Shown: positions 42,720 through 54,860 of the stretch, piece after piece
How positions within the stretch are numbered: the stretch's first letter is position 1
How the letters are laid out: each line of letters begins with the position of its first letter
NCBI GenBank assembly: GCA_025200525.1
Contig: CM045770.1
Location: forward strand, 132,708,200 to 132,772,199
DNA from: Camellia lanceoleosa
Lineage: Eukaryota; Streptophyta; Magnoliopsida; Ericales; Theaceae
DNA: 64,000 bases
Direction of reading: 5' to 3'
Notes under the pieces: model-generated
Seen by the model: the letters and a program-made list of their open reading frames with translations, nothing else
Database searches by the model: none
What the model was told of the DNA's origin: nothing
Program-made: the position numbers and the translations under genes

Positions 42720-45700
42720 AATCCCTCCGTTCTATTCATTGGGCTCACTACAATTCGGAGTCAAATGTCACGGTTCTTAATCTGATCTCGCAAAATGCAA
42801 TGCAAGAATGATAAATCACCAAAGAGTCCAAATCTGGCAAATCGTTTTGGAAAACTGATTTTTTAGAAAGAAGTGCCAAACATGGACTGCTTTGCCAGAT
42901 ACAGAGTCACTACCTAAATGTTTTATTTTTGGAGAAATTTTGGAAACCCTGACTCGTTTGCCTAAGGCCACGGGTCCGTCAACACCAAAGTTGCATCAGC
43001 TCGGGAACTTGGGTACAATTGGGGAAGGTTAGCTATGAGCACCCCCGCTCACCCGATCAAAGATCGGCCACTACTAAACATGATATCTTGTTTTTGAAAA
43101 CACATGTGTTCTTATTCCAGTGTATTAGCCTAGAATTACTATGTGATGCGCGCAACATACATGTATAGACTAGATCGCCTAAGTTGAAACAAAACATCTC
43201 ATGTTTGTTTATTTGAAAATGGTTTGATGGTGTTACTCGCAAGTAGGCTAAAATGCGGATTTTGCCACCCTCAAGTGGGCTTAGAAAACATGATTTTGCC
43301 ACTCTCAAGTGGGCTTAAAACTCGCAATCAATGAATTGTTCCAATTCAGGTAATCCAACCTTCACCCACAGGCATTCTAGCAGTTATATCACATAAGCAA
43401 ATAGCCTCATGGCAAGCATGCTATCATGGCAGTCACTCACACACATGCAAGGATGCTAAATCATAAATACTTACTGAGTACTCCGAGCCAAAACAGAAAC
43501 TAATTAGTAATCAATGCATGATCCTAGTTCATGTTAAGATGGCTAATGCAACACATACAAGAATGCAACTAAGATAGGCTCGACTATTCTAAGAATGGCA
43601 TGTGAAATGCGACAACTAGAGACACGTAGTTCAAGTTGGAATTGAGATACAATACAGTTAGTATGATGCACTGAGCTCGATGCATGCAAGACAGATGAAT
43701 AAATGCAAACATGCGAGCATAAGTATGCTAATTGAAACGTGCCCTAATCTAACCATCATAAGCTGGTAAATAAAAGGGAGAAAGAAGTGGGGGTTAGAAG
43801 ACATACATCACACACACGCACACTTATTACAACATTGCCCTCTCTTGGAGGGTCCGAATAAATATTACACGACCAAAATGAATAACGAATTACAGCTAAT
43901 TATTACACAACATTAATTAATTAACAAATTAACGAAGAAAGCAAATAAACTACCATGCAATGCTACATGAAATGGACTGCCTCAGCTCTGCTCGGAATGA
44001 TGAAGGATGCATGCATGCTCAAGTTGCCTTGTCGGGAAATCCATCGCGATGCCCCGATTTGCCTCTGTTTGCAACTGGTCCCAGAACACTGTACAAAGCT
44101 CTAGAAGGCTACTGACCTATTTTTGCTGCTGGTATCCGGTTTGCTGCAACAGAGAGCGAGAAAGGGGCATGGCAAAGTATTTTCAACATATGTGTGCATG
44201 ACCACTCTCCCTGTCGTTGCATGAGCTCTAGGGAGTGTAGTCCTCGATCCTCATGCCACCAATCACGCATCTCAATGCATGATGGCCGAGGAGTCGAATT
44301 GCACGACTCAATGTGAAATGAATGCATAAATGGACACCTAAAGCCAACTCTATCATGGATAGTCAAGAGTGTCGGTGACCGGGAATTGAAGCACGTTTCG
44401 TCACTTTAAGTACGAAACGTCCTTTGTTTCTCGTGTTTGGACTAAACCCTACTCCAAACACTATGCAATAACTAGAATGGCATGGCATGCAAACACAATG
44501 CAACAACTAGCATGCAATCCTAAACGAAATGCAACTAAGACACACAAACATGCAAGGAGTGATATGCAAAGGTGCAACGAGCATGCGCAATGCTATGAAC
44601 TATCAATGGTATAATCAATGCACATGACATAATATGGCATACACAATGAAAGATGGACTTAAACCAATATGAGTGGACCCAGCCATATTCAAATTAGTGG
44701 CCAGCCATATTCAAATTAGTGGCCAAACATGATGAAATGAAGCAACAACACTCATGCAAGCATGCCCAAATGTAAGGGACCAAAACTAAGGCACCAAGTG
44801 CAACTCTACCAAGGCATGGCAAGCATGTAATATAGCATACAACAGCACATTTTCCAGCTTTGAAATGACATACGAAAGGGTCCCGAATCATGCCAAACAC
44901 CTCACCCAATGCATGCTAGGTGGCCCAAATACCGAAACTAGTGAAGTGGATTACACTAGAGGTATGCAAAGCGATGCTCAAATGACCAAACCACCTCCAA
45001 ATAGTCCCTATGCAGACCAAAACAGTAGCAAATATGGACTAAAATGGTGGCTCAAAAGGCATGGAAATGAAACTCATGCAATGGTCCGAAAATGAGGCAA
45101 ACAAACACAACTCTCAAATGCACTTAAGGAGTGGAAAACATGGGAACATGGCACAAGTATGAGGTCTGAAATAACATGCAAAAAGATGCCAAGACATGCA
45201 AACACCTCTATTCAAGCATGCAAGAGGCTACAAAACTCAAGGCTAGGCATGGATATTGAACTACAACCATGCATAGCATGCATCATTTGACCATGAGGCA
45301 CAAAAACAGAGCTAAGGCAATCCAAAACATGCACAAAATCAGGTTAAGGCATGGCAAAAAAGTGCTAGAATCAAGGGCCAAAACAACATGCAATACAAGC
45401 TAGTGAAGAGGGTTTACACTACAAGTATATTAAGCATTCAAGAGGCCACTAAACCAGAAAAAGTTAGAGATATGACATGCCAAATAAAGCCCAAAAACTC
45501 ACTAAAACATGGTCAATGCATGCAAGAATGGCATGCTCCTTTGATAAGCTATGCAAAGGATTGTTCTACACATGCAAGGTGGACATCCAATATGACAAAA
45601 CCACCTCTGTATAGAGGTTATGCAGGCCCTAAAACTCACTGAAAAGGGCCTAAAATGAGGCTAGGAAGCATGCAAGTATAGGCTCCTTTGATATGCTATG

Positions 45701-47314
45701 AAGAGGGTTATTCTACACATGCAAGAGGGACACCTAATATGGCAAAAATTGCTCTGGAAAGAGCTCATGCAGGTCCTAAAACTCACCCCAAAAAAATCCT
45801 AAAACAATGCTTGGAAGCATGCAAATAAGGGCTCATTTGTTAGGCCAAATATGCTAGAAAACAAGACAAGGGGTGAGAGGGTCACCCCTCTCTGACTTTG
45901 GTGCTCAAAATAGCATGCTAGCCACTAAAAATCCACTAGATTTCAGTGGCTAGAAGGCCAAACAAAGGCCAACACAAATGCTCTAAGGCATGGCTCAAAA
46001 CAAGGTGGATTGAAGCATACAAGGGGGTAAATGACCCCCAAATACAAAAATGGTCTCAAAACAAGCATGTTAAAGACCTCAAAATAAGACTTTTTTTAGT
46101 TTATGACAAAGCCCAAATATGCTTGCAAATAGAGCTAAGATATGAAGCAAAATAAATACCAAAAGGGGGAATAGGGTGTTACCCTTGTAGCCAAGAACTC
46201 CAGCAGCTTCTGGACCAAAAAAAGCAACTCCTTAGCCTCTGAAAACAAGCTCCAAGAACCTTAGAGTGATGGTTCAAGTGTGTGGTTGTGAGGTGGTGTG
46301 CAAAAGGGTCAAGAACTATGGACTTTGAACACAAAATATAGAGATAGAGAGAGATATATCTATGTATGCCTTAACCAAATTCTGAACCTTTGCTAATAAG
46401 GGAGAGGCCCTCCTTTATAGCCAAGACGGTTCAAAGCTTCTCCAAGAAGCTAAAAACCAAGTTTGAAGATCCTCCATACACGTGTATGGAGGATCAATTT
46501 TGTGGTTTCCAGTTGGCACAGCTGACACACACTCACAAAGACAAAACTGAGGGAAGCTGGGCGACCAGTTCAGGTGGTCGGCCGACCACTTGCCATGGTC
46601 AGCCGACCAGGTCAAAAGGGTCAGGTGGTCGGCAGCCTTAAATGGTGGTCTCCCAATTGAATGCAAGCTGGTAGTGTAGTGAGAGACCAGCAATTGTGGC
46701 CCAAAAGTGAGGGAGACCAGCTTCCTGACAAGAAAATCAGCCGGCGAGAGAAAAGGTGGTCTCCCACCGTTGTACCACCTTCCAAACAAAGAAAATAGGG
46801 TCCATGCCAAAAATGAACCAAGATGGATGCAAAACGAGGGTTCGGGGGTCAAAACGCGCAGCCGGGTGCCCTGAAAACTGACTGCTAAGCATCGAATGTG
46901 GCGTGCGACCACGAAGGTGGTCTTCCGGGCCACAATGTCCTTCTAGAGAGAGGAAACAAGGTGTGTGCCAAAAACCGGAGCAAACAGAGAAAGTTAAGCG
47001 GTCCCGAACCGAGGCGCACGGCCGACGGCTCCGAAAACCAAAAACTGGAATCCAAACGGGAATAGTGGTCTACGACCACAAAAAGTAGCCTATGGCCATT
47101 GAGAGATGGTCCACGAGACCTCTCCCTCCCTTCGAGAAGAGAAAACAGAACCTGGTTCACAAACCGAGGCAAAGCATAAAAGGGCCCCGAGGTCTGGGGG
47201 TAAGGCTCTCGGCCGAGACTCCGTAACCTCAGAACGAGCACAACATGCGCAATCACCGAGCGCTCGATCGATGACGTCTGAGTCTTAAGGTCGGTCAAAA
47301 ATGGGGTGTCTACA
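42720..47314 (-). mobile_element. ~4.6-kb LTR of the Tat/Ogre-type family
   Basis: Starts at 47314 (TGTAGACACCCC, TTTTTGACCGACC on the - strand). It carries a GGTCGGCCGACC cluster at 46560-46640 and a TATA-like GGCTATAAAGGAGG (46413-46422), and ends near 42720 after the conserved GGATTTGGACTCTTTGGTGA block (about 42830). Its middle (44440-46150) is full of short ATGCA-rich words (catgcaa, ggcatgcaagc) also seen in the solo LTR (22300-23500). The exact 3' end is uncertain by tens of bases. No coding frames of note. Confidence 0.78.
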
Positions 47315-47367
47315 GCAATATGCAAGGAAAACCTCATGCAAATAATATGCTCGAAATGCAATTGAAA

Positions 47368-48095
47368 GTTGGACTTACGTTCTTCCGCGTAGCCGATTCA
47401 AAGTTGGACTTATGCACTTCCACACAGCCGATGATAGTTGGACTTACGCATTGTCGCATAGCCGGTTAAAAGTTAGACTTACGCGTTACAGCACAACCGG
47501 TTGAAAGTTGAACTTACGCGTTTCCGCATAGCCAGTGATAGTTGGACTTACACGCTTCCGCACAACAGGTTAAAAGTTAGACTTATGTACTTCCGCACAA
47601 TTGGTTGAAAGTTGAACTTACGAGCTTCAGCACGTCCAATTACAGTTGGACTTACATGCTTCCGTACAGCTTGTGTAAAAGTTGGACTTACGCGCTACTA
47701 CATAGCTAGTTAAAAGTTAGACTTACGTGCTTCCGTACAGCCGGTTGAAAGTTGGACTTACGCTCTACCACACAACCAGTTGAAAGTTGGACTTACGCGC
47801 AAAGCTGGCTGAAAGTTGGACTTATGTGCTTTTGTACATCCGATGATAGTTGGACTTACGTACTACCGCACAACCAGTTAAAAGTTGGACTTACGCACTA
47901 CCGTACAGCCGGTTGAAAGTTGGACTTACGCGCTTCCGCACAGCTAGTTGAAAGTTAGACTTACACGCTATCGTACAACCAGTCAAAAGTTGGACTTATG
48001 CGCTACTGCACAGCCGGTTGAAAGTTGGACTTATGCGTTGCCGCACAGCCAGTTAAAAGTTGGACTTACACACTTTTGCACAGTCGATGATAGTA
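47368..48095 (-). repeat. 35-bp tandem repeat, ~20 copies, in element 3' UTR
   Basis: Unit on the + strand is about GTTGGACTTACGC-NNTNCCGCA-CAGCCGGTTGAAA. On the - strand it contains GTAAGTCCAAC, which also occurs once at 37571 in the internal 3' region of the + element, followed by the same AATTTGCAT-like sequence. The 47315-47367 stretch links the repeat to the LTR start at 47314 without a recognisable polypurine tract. This is a local amplification of retroelement untranslated sequence. Confidence 0.88.
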
Positions 48096-48834
48096 CACGT
48101 CGCAATGAGAGGAGGAATTGTGAACTTGTGATCCAACTTAAGATCCAAACGTGTTTCACGCACGAGGAGGAAATGGTGGTGTAACCAACAGGCGTACCTA
48201 ACCATATTTCAGACGGAAAAGGGAAAGGTTTTAACCCAATAGGAAACCAAAGTTGAAAGACCAAAGCACACATTCCGAGTGCCATCGTCAAGTTTCCAAA
48301 AATGAAGACGAGTTGGGCATGCAACTTGATCGTCGTCATATGAAAGTGAGAGAACTTGGTCTCATCACTCGAGTCCAGCCATACAAAATATGACTGACAC
48401 AGCTAATCTTTGAAATTTCCTTACAAAAATAGACCAATCCGGCCAAATTACGAGCTAACCAGCCAAAACATGATCCCCACGGTCAAAAAGTGACCGACCC
48501 TGCCAAAATATGACTAACCTGGACAAAAGAGGGAACACCCGGCTAACAAATGGTCCACCCAGCCGAAAGAAGTGCAAGCCAGCCAACAAAATTTCCACAT
48601 GGCACAAAACTTAGCCGATCGGCTAAAAAAGTACTAGCCAACCAATTATGTGATACCGAGGCAGTAACGGGTTGGGCGAGCCGATTGGCTTTAAAAGAAG
48701 TTAGGGCTTATTTCTTCACACGCCCACATCCGATACACATCTCCCCTTCCTCTAAAACTCTCTCTAGATTCTCTCTTCATTTTTGGATTACCTAAGACCC
48801 GAAGTCGACTCCTTGTAGATTTTGCCACGATTTT
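48096..48834 (+). promoter_or_regulatory. LTR promoter-like fragment with GGCC-type cluster
   Basis: 48420-48660 holds about ten loosely spaced CCGGCCAAA / CAGCCAAC / GATCGGCTAAA words. They are followed by a TATA-like TTTAAAAG near 48692 and a long CT-rich leader (48737-48785). The order matches the promoters of the other Tat-type LTRs, so I read this as a + strand promoter fragment of a related element joined to the integrase end of the Ty3/gypsy element. 48100-48420 has nothing recognisable. Confidence 0.5.
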
Positions 48835-50083
48835 CATCATATCCTCGTCCAAAGCAATCCGGTGGTAATCAACCACATGGAACGGATCTCTAAGATAACC
48901 ACGAAGCATGGATACATGGAAAACATTATGCATTTGTTCCATTCCCAACTGCAAGGCAATACGATAAGCAACAGGACCCAACCTCTCAGGGATTTGAAAC
49001 GACCCAATGTAGCGAGGAGTCAATTTTCCCTTTTTACCAAATCTCATATGCCCCTTCATTAGGGTCACCTTGATGAATATATGATCTCCTACCTCGTACT
49101 CTAAGTCCCTTATTCGTTGATCGACGTAGCTTTTCTGTCGGCTCTGTGCAGTTTTGAGCCTTTGCTGGATGATTTTGATCTTTTTAGTCGTTTTTTGCAC
49201 AAGTTCAGTCCCATAAATAGCTCTATCACCAACCTCTGTCCAACAAACTGGCGATCTACACTTTCTGCCATACAGTGCCTCATATGGTGCCATATCGATA
49301 CTCGCGTCGATACTCACGTGGAAACTGCTATTATAAGCAAATTCAGCCAATGGCAAATAAGTTTCCCAACTTCCCTGAAAATCCAATACACTCATACGAA
49401 GCATGTCTTCTAAGGTCTGAATAGTTCTCTCAGTTTGCCCATCAGTTTGTGGATGAAATGTTGTACTAAATCTCAATTCTGTTCCCATTGCCTCCTACAA
49501 ACTATGCCAAAATCTAGAAACAAATTTAGGATCCCTATTTGATACAATAGACATTGGAACCCCATGTAGTCGAATAATCTCATCAATGTAGATAGTAACA
49601 AGTCTATAAGTAGTAAATGAAGTCTTTACAACAAGAAAGTGAGCAGATTTAGTCAATCTATCAATTATAACCCAAATAGAGTCCATACCTCTAGGTGTTC
49701 GAGGTAGGCCAATAACAAAGTCCATGGTGATATGTTCCCATTTCCATTCTGGAATAGAAAGAGAATAAAGCAAACCCCCTGGTTTCTGATGTTCTGCTTT
49801 TACCTACTGGCATTGTAAGCATTTAAAGTTGAAGTCAGCATTCTCCATCTTCATGTTGGACCACCAATACACTGACTTCAAGTCTTGGTACATTTTGGTG
49901 TTTCCTGGATGCATAGTAAACATTGACTTGTGAGCTTCCTCCAAAATTTTCCTTTTTCAAAACCGCATCATTCGGGACACACAACTTTCCCTGATATTTC
50001 AATATAGAGTCTTCAATTATAAACGCCGGTCTAGGTTTGGTGTCAAGTTCATCACAAAGCTTTTTCAAAAAATCATCATTCAT
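48835..50083 (-). pseudogene. Ty3/gypsy integrase, broken and 3'-truncated
   Basis: N-terminal zinc-binding remnant at 49800-49930 (WWSNMKMENADF and CLQCQ). The core has the first catalytic Asp in TMDFVIGLP, the second in SNRDPKF and the Glu in [17 protein letters not shown] (49400-49460). The C-terminal part has RYIGSFQI and VAYRIAL (GPY/F-like) and [12 protein letters not shown]. Breaks: a TAG before VKAEHQ near 49806, a stop after WHSL at 49495, and a frameshift near 49955. The chromodomain expected in Tekay/Del chromoviruses is not found. Homology ends near 48835, where unrelated promoter-like DNA begins. It inserts element DNA into the genome when intact. Confidence 0.85.
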
Positions 50084-51411
50084 CTATTTCTGTTTAATTT
50101 CCTCAATAATAGCAGGCTGGGCAGACATTGCAGCCATCAAGCTACTTTGTTCAAAAGGTACTTCAATTTTGAGTTTTTCAAACTCCAATAGCAGCTCTCT
50201 TTGATCTGTGAGTAAACAGGCAAGATTCCCCACATTCTTTCTACTAAGTGCATCTGCTACAGTATTGGCTTTGCCCGGATGATAGTGAATCTGTAAGTGA
50301 TAATCCTTGATTATCTTGAGCAATCGTCTTTGATGCATATTTAGTTCCTCTGAGTAAAGAGGTATTTTTGGCTCTTATGATCTATATACACTTCACATTT
50401 AGCTCCATACAAATAGTGACGCCATATCTTCAATGCAAACACCACTGCAACAAGTTCTAGGTCGTGCGTAGGGTAGTTCTTTTCATGTGGTCTCAATTGT
50501 AGAGAGGCATATGCAATAACCCTGCCATTCTGTATTAAAACACAACCCATACCCTTATAGGATGCATCACTAAAAATCGCAAAAATTTTGGTACCTGAGG
50601 GAATAGTAAGGATTGGGGCTGTAGTTAGTCTTGTCTTCAACTCTTGAAAGGCTATTTGTCTCTGATCCGTCCACTCAAATGGTTCCCCTTTTCGAGTCAG
50701 CTGAGTCAATGGCACCACAATTTTGGAAAAGTCTCTGACAAATCTTCGGTAATACCCTGCCAATCCCATAAAACTACGAACTTCTGATACATTAGTTGGG
50801 GTAGGCCAATTAATAATATCTTCAATTTTATGAGGATCCATAGATATACCATCCTTATTAATAATGTACCCCAAAAATGCAATTTCATCAAGCCAAAATT
50901 CACACTTTTTGAATTTCCCATACAACTGTCTTTCTCTAAGTGTTTGAAGTGTCAATTTCAAATATCGTTCATGCTCATCTTTACTTTTAGAATAGATCAA
51001 AATGTCATCAATGAATACAATAACAAAGACATCTAGGAAAGGTTTGAAAATTTTGTTCATTAAATCCATAAATGCTGCAGGCGCATTTGTAACCCCAAAT
51101 GGCATGACTAAAAACTCATAATGTCCATACCTAGTTCGGAAGGCAGTCTTTTCAACATCCTCAGCCTTAACCTTCAATTGTTGATATCCTGATCTCAAAT
51201 CAATTTTCAAAAATATTTGTGCCCCTTGCAACTGGTCAAACAAGTCGTCAATACGCGGCAAACGGTATTTATCTTTCACTGTTACCTTGTTGAGCTCTCG
51301 GTAATCAATGCATAATCGGAGAATGTCGTCTTTGTTTTTAACAAAAAGTACCGATGCGCCCTATGGGGAGGTACTTGGTCTAATAAACCCTTTATCTAGC
51401 AATTCTTGCAA
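50084..51411 (-). pseudogene. Ty3/gypsy reverse transcriptase and RNase H
   Basis: The RT is open over 50341-51279 (312 codons) and reaches upstream toward 51410 in a slightly broken frame ([21 protein letters not shown]). Motifs: [28 protein letters not shown] and catalytic FIDDILIYS at about 50995-51020. RNase H follows with [13 protein letters not shown] and [22 protein letters not shown] frame change at 50341 (after YLFTQRN) separates the last RNase H part (YHPGKANTVADALSRK, 50084-50338). Sequence is typical of Tekay/Del-like Ty3/gypsy elements. The upstream 51280-51411 stretch has one stop (PYGAS context). Confidence 0.9.
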
Positions 51412-52101
51412 CTAAATTTTCAATTCTTTTATTTTAGTGGTAGACATACGAGAGGGAGTTTTAGAAATTGGTCGAGTTCTTGGTATTACATCAATTGTGA
51501 ATTCGATTTCTCTATCAAAAAGTTGGCCAGGTAATTCATCCGGAAACACATCAGGAAAATCTCTCACTACTGGTATATTGTCTAAAGTAATGTCTATCAT
51601 TGGTTCGGTTACCACACTACACAAATACCCTTGACAACCCTTATTCATTAGTTTTCAGGCTTTTATGGCAGATATAAGGTATGGTGGTGAGACTACCCCT
51701 TCTCCCTCGAAATAAAATTCCTCTTGCCCTGGAGGTCGGAATATTACTCGTTTCAAGGCACAATCAATTGTTCCATGGTATTTAGCTAGCCAATCCATAC
51801 CCAAAATAACATCGAAATGTCCCATGTCTAAAGGTATTAAATCAACATACAAAGTGGCATTCTCGAGAAATAATTCACATGCAATAAACACAGTTGAACA
51901 TAGCATGGTTTCCCTCGTAGGTGATGTAACACATAGTATATAATTCAATGTTTCCATAGGTCTATTCAAAGTTTCAGCAAAGACCACAGAAATAAATGAG
52001 TGTGTAGACCCGGAATCAATTAAAGCATAAGCAAGTTTATCACAAATGGAGATTGTACTTGACACCATGGCCTCAGTATTCTGAGTATCCCCTGAAATCA
52101 A
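51412..52101 (-). pseudogene. Ty3/gypsy aspartic protease and protease-RT spacer
   Basis: The protease (51655-52101) is open for 148 codons with catalytic ALIDSGSTHSFIS and the second signature DVILGMDWLAKY. A TGA-type stop after SAIKA at 51655 interrupts the link to the spacer (51412-51648), which has the VVRDFPDVFPDELPG motif that precedes RT in this clade; it ends in TAG at 51412. Apart from these stops the region is well preserved, suggesting a fairly recent insertion. Confidence 0.88.
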
Positions 52102-52113
52102 TGCAAAAACCCT

Positions 52114-53148
52114 TCATTGCCTTTGATCATTTCTTGTGGTGGGTGATGCTGTAGCTGGTTTCGTTGTGGGAGTTAACCCAATTGAGTTTGTGGCACCTCG
52201 GTTGCCACCCTGACGTGGTTGTGTACAATCCTTGGCAATGTGCTCGAACTTCCCACAATGATAACAAGCCCCTGTCGCACGATAGCATACACCTCCATGT
52301 TTCTTTCCACATGTAGTACAAGCTGGTGTTGAATTACTACTATGGCTTGAACCAGTATTACCAGAATTCCCCGACTTAAACTTCTTGTTTGTTGACGTAG
52401 TTCCCTTACTAAAATTCTGTTTTCTACCTTTCCATTTATGGCTGGCCACATTTCTCTCCGCTATTAGTGCCCTGTCAAGTACATCCACATACGTCGGCAA
52501 TTTGAGTACATTAACCTTATCTAGAATTGGGTCACGTAAACCTCCTTCGAACTGTCTAGCCTTCTTGTAATCTGTGTTTACCATGTGGGGTGCAAAGCGA
52601 GCTAATTCTGTAAACTGAGCCTCATATTCAGTAATTGATTTATTTCCCTACTTGAGTTCCATGAATTCAGCTGCCTTTTTATTCGGCACACATTGGGGAA
52701 AATATTTCTCATAGTAAATTTCCAGAAAATGAGCCCATGTAACATCTTTATTATCATTTCGCATTAACATCCACCAACGTCTGGCATCATCCTCTAGGGT
52801 GAATGCTGCTAGTTGCACTTTCTGAGTTTCAGCACATGGGAATACTTCAAACAACTTTTCAATGCCCAAGATCCAAGTTTCGGCCTTCAATGGTTCAATT
52901 CTTCCATGAAATACTGGTGGCTTCATCTTTTTAAATTCCCTGGTCAAGGCAATAGTACAGGTCTCCGGCTGACTCCCTGGAGCTGGAGGTGGTACAGGCA
53001 TTAGAGGTGGGGGAGGTGGTTGTTGTTATTGTTGTTGCCATTGTTGTTGTTGTCTTGTGGCTTCTACCATGTCTTGCATCATTCGTTCCATTCTATCCAT
53101 TCTTGAGGAGGTTGCCTCCTCTATTTCATCACCTCTGGTTCTCACCAT
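52114..53148 (-). pseudogene. Ty3/gypsy gag with zinc finger
   Basis: Starts MVRTRGDEIEEATSSRMDR at 53148, about 160 bp after the primer site. A poly-Gln tract follows with a CAA to TAA stop at 53026-53028. Next comes a Pro-rich stretch, the capsid-like core (PPVFHGRIEPLKAETWI, 52648-53001) with a TAG at 52648, and the C-terminal part 52114-52584. The latter carries a zinc knuckle, C-x2-C-x4-H-x4-C (CYHCGKFEHIAKDC, near 52220-52260), and a Cys-rich CTTCGKKHGGVC just before it. Gag packages the element RNA. Confidence 0.87.
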
Positions 53149-53310
53149 TTTCTATATGAAACTTTGTATTATAACGAACACAATTTACATATATACATAT
53201 AGTCATGTACTCAGTTGCATATATAATCACAACATATCAAATGTACATGAATGCATTCCTGAAGCCTCTTCTAGACCCTCTATAGCTCAATGGACAAGTG
53301 AGTGAGATAT

Positions 53311-53329
53311 AACTCGTGCTCTGATACCA
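53311..53329 (-). other. Primer binding site for initiator tRNA-Met
   Basis: TGGTATCAGAGCACGAGTT on the - strand, starting three bases after the 5' LTR end. It is complementary to the 3' end of plant initiator tRNA-Met, typical of Tekay/Del-type elements. Confidence 0.9.
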
Positions 53330-54017
53330 CTCTGTCATGACCCAAACCCGCCCCTATAGGTTTAGCGTCATGACCGGCCAGCAATCATAGATTGCCTACA
53401 ACCTCCATATAAATAAACTTTTAATATAAAGTACGGGGCTTAGCGGAAGTCTAAAATGTTATAGAATTCATCCATTGAGCCATACATATATGAAGAGAGC
53501 AAATATGTTAAGCAAGGTTTTGATTCAAGTTACACCCAATGTAAGTACAAATTCATGTCTTACAAAATACAACCCCAACTATGTACAAATACAAAACCAT
53601 TAAACCACACAAAAGGCGTTCGACAAGCATGGCTCCATCCAAGCCTGATTACTTCACTTAGAAGCTCCTCAAAGGGCTAACTCGAGTAAACTCGAGGCTA
53701 TCTAACTCTGTTGCTCAGTTTGCCCACCTACAATTACGTGTATAAATAAATAGTGAGCTAGAGCCCAATGAGTAATAACAGAATAAAGAGGTTAAATGAA
53801 TGAAGTTCGACAATAGTACAAAAACATGTCTTACAGTTTCAAAATGAATCTTAAATCATTTTCAAAGGGAGATATTCACCACATTAGATCAAATTCTCAA
53901 CAAAACATTTGATTAGCAATAATAGCGTCTCATTGCAGTTACAAAACTATTCGTAACATTATATGTGGTACATCCATGAAGTGACGAATATTATTCCAAT
54001 GATAACGTATCATACTA

Positions 54018-54215
54018 GCCATGGTATTGTTACCCCCAAGCAAGGGCCTAGCCATGGTACTATTACCCCCAGGCAAGGGCCTAGCCCTGGTATTGTTACC
54101 CCCAGGCAAGGACCTAGCCATGGTGTTATTACCCCCAGGCGAGGGCCTAGCCATGGTATTGTTATCCCCAGGCAAGGGCCTAGCCATGGTATTGTTACCC
54201 CTAGGCAAGGGCCTA
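54018..54215 (+). repeat. 33-bp tandem repeat, ~6 copies, in LTR
   Basis: Unit CCATGGTATTGTTACCCCCAGGCAAGGGCCTAG. As 33 is divisible by three, frames stay open on both strands and give short repetitive peptides; I do not read these as genes. Not present in the two related LTRs to the right. Confidence 0.95.
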
Positions 54216-54619
54216 TATTCAATGGATGCCACAATATCGTTTCAAAACAGAACTTCATTCATTAAAGGACATAACATTTCAATAAGCCATGCTATCAATT
54301 ACCAAATCATTTAAGAATTCATTCAATCAACCACATATCCATTTTGATAGTAATAACATTTTCGAAAGTAAAGATAATTTGAACATATCTTTATAAGGTT
54401 ATTACTCACAGTTGTTTGCGGTGACACTAAGCCTCAGACGTCCACCTTAACAAAGCACATAACAAAGTACAAATCAAACTCCATTTTATTTTAATTCAAT
54501 TCTCTTTATGTGTCTCTAACTTATTGTATGATTATCAGAGTCCAAATGGGGCTTAAGAATGCTTGGAGTGGCATGAGGATGCAAATCTGCACTTAAAAGA
54601 GTTGGTAAAATTTTGCTAA

Positions 54620-54860
54620 AAACAAGTTCTCCGCTCGAGCGCAACTTCCTATGCTCGAGCAGGGGTTCAAAAACAAAGGTTGTCGCTCGAGTAGTCTGAA
54701 AAAGTACTGGATACATGAAATTCCCGCTCGATGGTCACTCGAGCGAAGATCGGTAGGGGTCCTCGCTCGAGCACCACTGTGGTCGCCGAGCGATCAGAAA
54801 TTTAGAAACTTCGAGTTCGAATTTACGCCGAAAGCATAGACTCCCTCGCTCGAGCGAACA
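54620..54860. repeat. CTCGAGC-motif cluster in LTR
   Basis: At least seven GCTCGAGCG-like palindromic words spaced 15-40 bp (54634, 54652, 54683, 54725-54740, 54764, 54847). Equivalent clusters occur at 59330-59560 and 61205-61445 in the other two LTRs of this family. Confidence 0.8.

Noticed and set aside
46415..47361. 158- and 172-codon frames in the - strand LTR
   Set aside because: They overlap the LTR promoter cluster and LTR start and are not kept in the related LTRs.
47948..48184. Small frame of LTHF/ALPHSQLKVG repeats
   Set aside because: Translation of the 35-bp tandem repeat; the frame shifts with each unit.
53939..54314. Repetitive peptides on both strands (PGGNNTMARPL, GPSHGIVTPRQ types)
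   Set aside because: The 33-bp tandem repeat is a multiple of three and keeps frames open on both strands. It lies in an LTR and has no coding signature.
54634..54850. CTCGAG sites as a cloning artefact (XhoI)
   Set aside because: The words recur in three separate LTRs with diverged spacers and no vector sequence.
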